A program made the position numbers and the translations under genes. A model generated the notes under the pieces. That model did not search any database and was not told the DNA's origin. It saw only the letters and a program-made list of their open reading frames with translations. A stretch of 9,436 bases of DNA from Solirubrobacterales bacterium (GTDB lineage: Bacteria > Actinomycetota > Thermoleophilia > Solirubrobacterales > Solirubrobacteraceae): contig PLBZ01000093.1 in NCBI GenBank assembly GCA_003134675.1, positions 655 to 10,090 on the forward strand, written 5' to 3'. Shown here one piece after another: positions 6,065 to 9,436 of this stretch (positions are counted from its first letter, which is position 1; each line of letters opens with the position of its first letter).

Positions 6065-6976
6065 GTGATCGCTCCACCACTCGCGGCGATCCTCTCGTTG
6101 GAGAACGCCATCCAGCTCGTCCCCACGGCGGTCCTTGGCCTGCTCTACGCGCGTCGTGCCCACACTCTCGCCGGCGGTCCCCACCGGGTCCCCGGCTGGC
6201 GGCAGACGTGCTTCTACGCGGGCCTGCTCACGATACTCACGGCCTTGCTCTCACCCATCGGCGAACTGAGCGACGAACTGCTCTACGTGCACATGGTCGA
6301 GCACCTCTTGATGGGCGACATTGCGGCCTTGCTGATCGTTCTCGGCCTCACCGGGCCGCTGCTCGCGCCGATCTTGCGCATTGGGTTCTTCGATCGTCTG
6401 CGGGCGCTTGCTCATCCGCTCGTCGCATTCCCGCTTTGGGCGATCGACCTGTACGTGTGGCACCTGCCGTTCTTCTACCAGGCCGCCCTGCGCCATCTTG
6501 CCGTACACGCATTGGAGCACACGATGTTCATCGCATTCGGAATCAACATGTGGATGTGCCTGTTCGGGCCGCTGCCGATGCCGCGCTGGTTTCACAACCT
6601 AGGCCGGCTGATCTACATCACCGCCGTGCGCCTCACCGGCGCGATGCTCGGCAACATCTTCCTGTGGTCGGGCACCGTCTTCTATCCCTTCTACATCCAC
6701 GGCGATGCCAGCTTTCACATCTCACCGCTCGCTGACCAGAGCATCGCCGGGGCGATCATGATGGTCGAGGAGTCGATCCTCACGCTCTGCCTGTTCTGCT
6801 GGCTATTCCTGCGCACCGCCCGCGAGAGCGAGGAGCGCCAAGGGCTACTCGACTTCGCCCAAGCCCGGGGCCTCGAGCTGACCGAGGCGCGCGCGGCCCG
6901 GGCGGTCGCCGCCGGGCGCGGCGCGGAGCTGCAAAGACGTCTGGAGGGCCACGCCGGCGCCTCCGACCGACCCTGA
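6065..6976 (+). CDS. ctaG: CtaG-like cytochrome c oxidase assembly membrane protein (Caa3_CtaG family)
   Basis: This 303-residue integral membrane protein has about seven hydrophobic segments (roughly 8-28, 48-64, 78-104, 115-136, 150-168, 182-206 and 226-249). Family landmarks are HMVEHLLM (76-83), the WHLP motif (132-135), H148/H152 (VHALEHTMF) and ADQSIAGAIMM (223-233). The conserved histidines are plausible copper or heme ligands. In Bacillus subtilis CtaG is needed for a functional caa3 oxidase, probably in CuA-site assembly; I infer a similar role here, but no oxidase gene is in the window. After the last helix there is a charged cytosolic tail with a likely coiled helix (about 253-295), rich in Arg/Glu/Ala. 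The GTG start is supported by the promoter 7 nt upstream and by the first hydrophobic segment beginning soon after. Confidence 0.87.
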   Translation: MIAPPLAAILSLENAIQLVPTAVLGLLYARRAHTLAGGPHRVPGWRQTCFYAGLLTILTALLSPIGELSDELLYVHMVEHLLMGDIAALLIVLGLTGPLLAPILRIGFFDRLRALAHPLVAFPLWAIDLYVWHLPFFYQAALRHLAVHALEHTMFIAFGINMWMCLFGPLPMPRWFHNLGRLIYITAVRLTGAMLGNIFLWSGTVFYPFYIHGDASFHISPLADQSIAGAIMMVEESILTLCLFCWLFLRTARESEERQGLLDFAQARGLELTEARAARAVAAGRGAELQRRLEGHAGASDRP

Positions 6977-6998
6977 GCGGGAGCGCTACCATCCACAC

Positions 6999-7286
6999 AT
7001 GTGCGCAGGTTGTGCGATGGCGGCAGCCTCGGCCGCAACGGGCTTCAGGTCGTGGTTGCAAACCCGCCACTTCGGCTGGCTCACACCGCGCCGGCTGCGC
7101 TCCTTGACGATCGGCGCCATGTGCGCCGCCGGACTGGTCTCGACGATCGGCTTCAGCGGCTCGACGCCCGCGATGTCGAGCCCCCTTCAGCCTCCCGCCA
7201 CCGCCGGCAGAATCGTCAGTTCGGCGCCGTCGGGGACCGGTGTTGCCAGACCATCCAAGAAGCGGATGTCTTCGCCGGCCAGATAG
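6999..7286 (+). CDS. Possible small single-pass membrane protein (hypothetical)
   Basis: This is a 95-codon frame. The first 65 codons look coding: GC-rich third positions, an N-terminal MCAGC with two Cys, the segment GFRSWLQTRHFGWLTPRRLR, then one hydrophobic helix (SLTIGAMCAAGLVSTIGF). A -10-like TACCAT (6987-6992) lies 6 nt before the ATG, fitting a leaderless mRNA. Against it, the last third (from base 7187) overlaps the 3' end of the opposite-strand carrier gene by 100 bp and runs through that gene's downstream hairpin. The C-terminal residues (SGTGVARPSKKRMSSPAR) look like a shadow of that gene. I recall similar short MCxxC...RSWLQ...LTPRRLR peptides in this bacterial order but cannot confirm it. 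The function is unknown. Confidence 0.48.
   Translation: MCAGCAMAAASAATGFRSWLQTRHFGWLTPRRLRSLTIGAMCAAGLVSTIGFSGSTPAMSSPLQPPATAGRIVSSAPSGTGVARPSKKRMSSPAR
7158..7182 (-). terminator. Hairpin after the carrier gene (likely terminator without U-run)
   Basis: On the minus strand, 4 nt after the carrier gene's TGA, GGCTCGAC and GTCGAGCC form a perfect 8-bp stem around a 9-nt loop (7182-7175/7165-7158). No U-run follows, which is common for actinobacterial terminators. The stem is symmetric, so it could also affect plus-strand transcripts coming from the CtaG side. Confidence 0.55.
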
Positions 7287-7462
7287 ACGTTGACGAAGCG
7301 TCGAAGCGTACCGTCATCGTCTGAGATTCGTGTGCGCAGCTCGCCGAAGCGCTCGAACAGGTCATCCAGGACCTCTTGGACCGTCGCGCCGGAGAGCAGA
7401 GCTTCGGACTCGCCGTCCGCGGCTGCCCGTAGCTGTGTCGGGATTTTCACGAGAACCGCCAT
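7187..7462 (-). CDS. Ubiquitin-fold sulfur carrier protein (MoaD/ThiS/CysO-like; MetO-type candidate)
   Basis: This 91-residue protein has a beta-grasp fold: a first strand (MAVLVKIPTQLR), a helix (TVQEVLDDLFERFG), FVNVYLAGEDIRFLDGLATPV, and a last strand ending ILPAVAGG. The chain stops exactly at Gly-Gly, so the tail can be adenylated and converted to a thiocarboxylate without processing. Such carriers donate sulfur in thiamin, molybdopterin, cysteine (CysO) or methionine synthesis. Its start codon overlaps the stop of the upstream PLP enzyme (TGATG), so the two are translated together and presumably act together. This points to delivery of sulfur to that enzyme rather than to molybdopterin synthase. 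No activating E1-like enzyme or protease gene is in the window. I recall a Streptomyces carrier named MetO in such a pair; this assignment is an inference. Confidence 0.88.
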   Translation of the reverse strand: MAVLVKIPTQLRAAADGESEALLSGATVQEVLDDLFERFGELRTRISDDDGTLRRFVNVYLAGEDIRFLDGLATPVPDGAELTILPAVAGG

Positions 7463-8724
7463 CAGACCGCGACCGCCTCGGGCACGCTGCTCTCGAACGC
7501 CTCCACGCTGGGATCGATCTTGTACGTCTCAAACGTGTCGCGCACCGCATCGAGCGTCTTCAAGCCATCGCCGGTAATCACCAGCACGACGCGCTCGTCC
7601 GGATCGATGTCCCCGCGCGCGGCGAGCTTCGACAGCACAGCGGTGCTCACGCCGCCCGCGGTCTCGGTGAAGATGCCCGTCGTCTGGGCAAGCAGCGCGA
7701 TCCCCGCGCGGATCTCATCGTCGTTGACGGCGTCCACCGAGCCGCCCGTGTTCCGCGCCAGCTCGAGTGCATACGGGCCGTCAGCCGGGTTGCCGATCGC
7801 CAGGGACTTGGCGATCGTGTCGGGCTTCACCGGCCGGCAGACCGCCTGCCCGGCTGCGAACGCGCTCGCCACGGGCGAGCAACCCTCTGCTTGGGCGCCG
7901 TTCATCTTCGGCGTCTCGCCCTCCAACAGCCCCAGCTCGGTCCACTCCTGGAAGCCCTTGGCGATCTTGGTGAACAGCGATCCCGAGGCAACCGGAATCA
8001 CGCAGCGGTCGGGTATCTCCCAGCCCAGCTGCTCGGCGATCTCAAACGCCAGCGTCTTCGAGCCCTCTGCGTAGTAGGGGCGCAGGTTGATGTTCACGAA
8101 CGCCCAGTCGCGCTCGGCGCACAGCTCGGTGCACAGGCGGTTGACATCGTCATAGCTGCCCCGCACCCCCACGAGCTTGGTCCCGTAGACGCCCGTGGCA
8201 AGGATCTTCTGCTCCTCCAGATCGGCTGGGATGAAGACGTAGGAGTCCATTCCCAGTGCCGCCCCGTGGGCCGCCACGGAATTGGCCAGATTCCCCGTCG
8301 AGGCGCAGGCGATCGTCTCAAATCCCAGCTCCCGCGCGCGTGTGACGGCGACCGACACGACGCGATCCTTGAACGAATGAGTGGGGTTGGCAGCGTCGTT
8401 CTTGACCCACACCTCGCGCAGCCCGAGCCGCTCAGCCAGGCGATCCGCCCGGATCAGCGGCGTGCATCCCGCCGGCAGGCCCACACGCGAGGCGAGCCGG
8501 CCAGACGGGCCGGGAGGGCCGCCTGCCAGCGGCAGGAAGTCCGCGTAGCGCCAGATGTTCTGCGGACCGCCCTGGATCCGGCGGCGCAGCGCGCCCACGT
8601 CACGCTGTGAGCGGCTGTGGTCGTAAGCGACCTCCAGCGGGCCGAAGCACCGCTCGCACACGTACAGCGCCTCCAGCGGATACTCCGCCTTGCACTCCTT
8701 GCACTCCAGATGACTGACAGCCAT
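7462..8724 (-). CDS. Threonine synthase-family PLP enzyme (ThrC-like; possible O-phosphohomoserine-dependent homocysteine synthase, MetM-like)
   Basis: A 420-residue fold-type II PLP enzyme. Residues 8-26 hold a zinc ribbon (C8, C11, C23, C26). PLP lysine K119 lies in THSFKDR, the cofactor phosphate loop in ASTGNLANS (141-149), substrate/cofactor contacts in PVASGSLFTK (244-253) and AIGNPADG (309-316), and the C-terminal GDGLKT at 385-390. Annotation would call it threonine synthase (O-phosphohomoserine to threonine plus phosphate). Two contextual facts point elsewhere: a SAM-I riboswitch lies directly upstream, and a Gly-Gly sulfur carrier is coupled downstream. Together they suggest replacement of the phosphate by sulfide from the carrier, giving homocysteine. 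I recall such a route (MetM/MetO) being described in Streptomyces, unchecked here. The phosphate-loop sequence STGNLANS differs from the STGNTSAS I expect in classical ThrC. AAGGAG 5 nt upstream fixes the ATG at 8724. The fold is certain; the reaction is open. Confidence 0.9.
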   Translation of the reverse strand: MAVSHLECKECKAEYPLEALYVCERCFGPLEVAYDHSRSQRDVGALRRRIQGGPQNIWRYADFLPLAGGPPGPSGRLASRVGLPAGCTPLIRADRLAERLGLREVWVKNDAANPTHSFKDRVVSVAVTRARELGFETIACASTGNLANSVAAHGAALGMDSYVFIPADLEEQKILATGVYGTKLVGVRGSYDDVNRLCTELCAERDWAFVNINLRPYYAEGSKTLAFEIAEQLGWEIPDRCVIPVASGSLFTKIAKGFQEWTELGLLEGETPKMNGAQAEGCSPVASAFAAGQAVCRPVKPDTIAKSLAIGNPADGPYALELARNTGGSVDAVNDDEIRAGIALLAQTTGIFTETAGGVSTAVLSKLAARGDIDPDERVVLVITGDGLKTLDAVRDTFETYKIDPSVEAFESSVPEAVAV

Positions 8725-8787
8725 TAGGGCTCCTTCGCTCTAGTCTTCGCCGTGTCACTCGGTGTGGCGAAGAGCGCGAAGCCCGCC
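8725..8787 (-). promoter_or_regulatory. SAM riboswitch expression platform with alternative hairpins and Shine-Dalgarno
   Basis: Three mutually exclusive pairings can be drawn on the minus strand. Hairpin A pairs TGTGGCG (8790-8784) with CGCCACA (8769-8763), and its first three bases are also the end of the aptamer's P1 helix. Hairpin B pairs CTTCGCC (8772-8766) with GGCGAAG (8751-8745). Pairing C joins GCTCTTCGC (8775-8767) to GCGAAGGAGC (8738-8729), nine pairs with one bulged G, and covers the Shine-Dalgarno AAGGAG (8735-8730). With SAM, P1 would block A and free the strand for C (off); without SAM, A would leave the Shine-Dalgarno open (on). No U-run is seen, so translational control is inferred. 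Confidence 0.6.
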
Positions 8788-8880
8788 ACACATCTCTCTG
8801 GAATTGGCACCTTCCCGCTGTGACGTAACGGTGGTTGCCGGGGTTTCGTAGGGCCAGTCCCTCCACCCCTCTGGATGTGT
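8788..8880 (-). promoter_or_regulatory. SAM-I riboswitch aptamer (S-box)
   Basis: On the minus strand the S-box core reads in order: a perfect 7-bp P1 helix ACACATC/GATGTGT (8880-8874/8794-8788), CAGAG, then GGTGGAGGGACTGGCCC (8867-8851) with the P2 kink-turn and pseudoknot loop, GAAACCCCGGCAACC (8847-8833), a variable P3 arm, GGTGCCAATTCC (8811-8800) and AGAGA. All strongly conserved blocks of the class are present. SAM-I binds S-adenosylmethionine and normally switches off methionine and sulfur-assimilation genes. Here it controls the PLP enzyme and sulfur carrier, with a promoter just upstream. This is the best evidence that the pair belongs to methionine rather than threonine synthesis. 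Confidence 0.95.
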
Positions 8881-8900
8881 CCAGCTTTCTCTGCGCGAGC

Positions 8901-8928
8901 AGTATAGCGCCTGCACGGGCGAATACAA
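8901..8928 (-). promoter_or_regulatory. Promoter of the SAM-riboswitch operon
   Basis: On the minus strand TTGTAT (8928-8923), a 16-bp spacer and TATACT (8906-8901), a 5-of-6 match to TATAAT, precede the aptamer. Transcription would start near 8894, about 14 nt before P1 begins, the distance expected for a riboswitch leader. Confidence 0.65.
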
Positions 8929-8948
8929 CACGAACGAAGGCGTTTTTA

Positions 8949-8969
8949 GGGAGCCGCGGTAACGCTCCC
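8949..8969. repeat. Inverted repeat in the divergent spacer
   Basis: GGGAGC (8949-8954) and GCTCCC (8964-8969) form a 6-bp dyad around a 9-nt loop. It lies upstream of the minus-strand promoter and 24 bp before the plus-strand lipid kinase start. The T-run (8943-8947) precedes it on the plus strand, and the minus strand has A residues after it, so it is not an intrinsic terminator in either direction. An operator or a leader hairpin is possible. Confidence 0.4.
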
Positions 8970-8993
8970 ACAAGCGCGGTGTAGGGCCTAGCG

Positions 8994-9436
8994 ATGAGCA
9001 CCCCCGTACACGACGATCGGACGCTTTCAGAGCCGCAGGACTTCGAGCCGCTCCAGGCCGCGACGAAGCGGCGCATGCTGATAATCGTCAACCCCTACGC
9101 CACAACGGTCTCTGACCGCCTGCGCCATCTCGTGCTCTACGCGCTCCAGGGCCGCTTCGAGGTCGACGCCGTGGACACCGAGACCCAGGGTCACGCCACC
9201 GAGCTGTGCCGGGAGGCCGCGCACGAGGGCTATGACGTGGTCGTCGCCTTCGGCGGCGACGGCACAGTCAACGAGGTCGCCAACGGCCTGCTCGGATCCT
9301 CCACCCCGCTCACCTGCCTGCCCGGCGGATCGGCCAACGTCTTCGGCAAGATGCTCGGCATCCCCGGAGAGATCGTCGACGCCACCGAGCATCTGCTCGC
9401 GATGGCCGATGACTGGCGCCCCCGCAAGGTCGACCT
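8994..9436 (+). CDS. Diacylglycerol kinase / YegS-type lipid kinase (5' part; runs off the right edge)
   Basis: The frame is open for 147 codons and two bases to the window's end. After an acidic start (MSTPVHDDRTLSEPQDFEPL), the DAGK catalytic domain begins at residue 28 (MLIIVNPYAT). The nucleotide-binding GGDGTVNEVANG lies at 87-98 and PGGSANVFGKMLG at 110-122, both hallmarks of the diacylglycerol/sphingosine/YegS lipid kinase family, which phosphorylates a membrane lipid with ATP. Bacterial members recycle diacylglycerol into phospholipid synthesis or make other phospholipids. The lipid substrate is not readable here and the C-terminal half is missing. The start is the first ATG; only a weak AGGG (8983-8986) and a -10-like TAGGGC (8982-8987) precede it. 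An internal ATG at codon 28 is a possible alternative. The gene diverges from the SAM-riboswitch operon. Confidence 0.9.
   Translation, partial: MSTPVHDDRTLSEPQDFEPLQAATKRRMLIIVNPYATTVSDRLRHLVLYALQGRFEVDAVDTETQGHATELCREAAHEGYDVVVAFGGDGTVNEVANGLLGSSTPLTCLPGGSANVFGKMLGIPGEIVDATEHLLAMADDWRPRKVD

Noticed and set aside
7330..8610. Plus-strand 426-codon open frame opposite the PLP enzyme
   Set aside because: Antisense shadow typical of GC-rich coding DNA; Arg/His-rich with no domain, while the minus strand has every motif of the enzyme family.
8943..8969. T-run plus GGGAGC/GCTCCC hairpin as an intrinsic terminator
   Set aside because: The T-run is on the wrong side of the stem for the plus strand, and the minus strand has A residues after the stem.

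Overview
The window looks like a piece of a GC-rich actinobacterial chromosome. The protein set suggests the class Thermoleophilia, order Solirubrobacterales. That placement is inferred from protein style (WS/DGAT, a CtaG-type membrane protein, an HTH/membrane-anchor protein, a threonine-synthase-like enzyme paired with a GG-tailed carrier), not from a marker gene. Codons are strongly GC-ending throughout, and I see no insertion sequence, phage gene, tRNA, rRNA or CRISPR array.

Layout. Bases 1-587 (minus) hold the 5' part of a cell-wall-type RlpA-like double-psi beta-barrel protein that runs off the left edge. Its leader (606-778, minus) is a c-di-AMP (ydaO/yuaA) riboswitch followed by a perfect Shine-Dalgarno. 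The divergent spacer also carries two tandem covarying dyads (849-891) and a promoter (912-940) for a plus-strand group: a WS/DGAT acyltransferase (948-2504), glutamine-dependent NAD+ synthetase (2525-4165) and a small lipoprotein (4168-4752). A PaaI-type thioesterase (4768-5184, minus) converges on that group. It diverges from a membrane-anchored HTH protein (5219-5998), which is followed by a CtaG-like protein (6065-6976) and a small possible membrane peptide (6999-7286).

The right part is the most interesting. A SAM-I riboswitch (aptamer 8788-8880, minus) with its own promoter precedes a 'threonine synthase' family PLP enzyme (7462-8724). That gene is translationally coupled (TGATG) to a 91-residue ubiquitin-fold sulfur carrier ending exactly in Gly-Gly (7187-7462). 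A hairpin follows the pair. SAM control plus a sulfur carrier suggests that this pair makes homocysteine from O-phosphohomoserine rather than threonine. A diacylglycerol-kinase/YegS-type lipid kinase (8994 onward, plus) diverges from it and leaves the window.

Expression logic. The two genes behind riboswitches have strong Shine-Dalgarno sequences. Most other starts lack one and instead have a -10-like hexamer 6-9 nt upstream, which suggests leaderless mRNAs. Two metabolite-sensing RNAs in 9.4 kb, one for c-di-AMP (cell wall) and one for SAM (methionine), are the main regulatory content.
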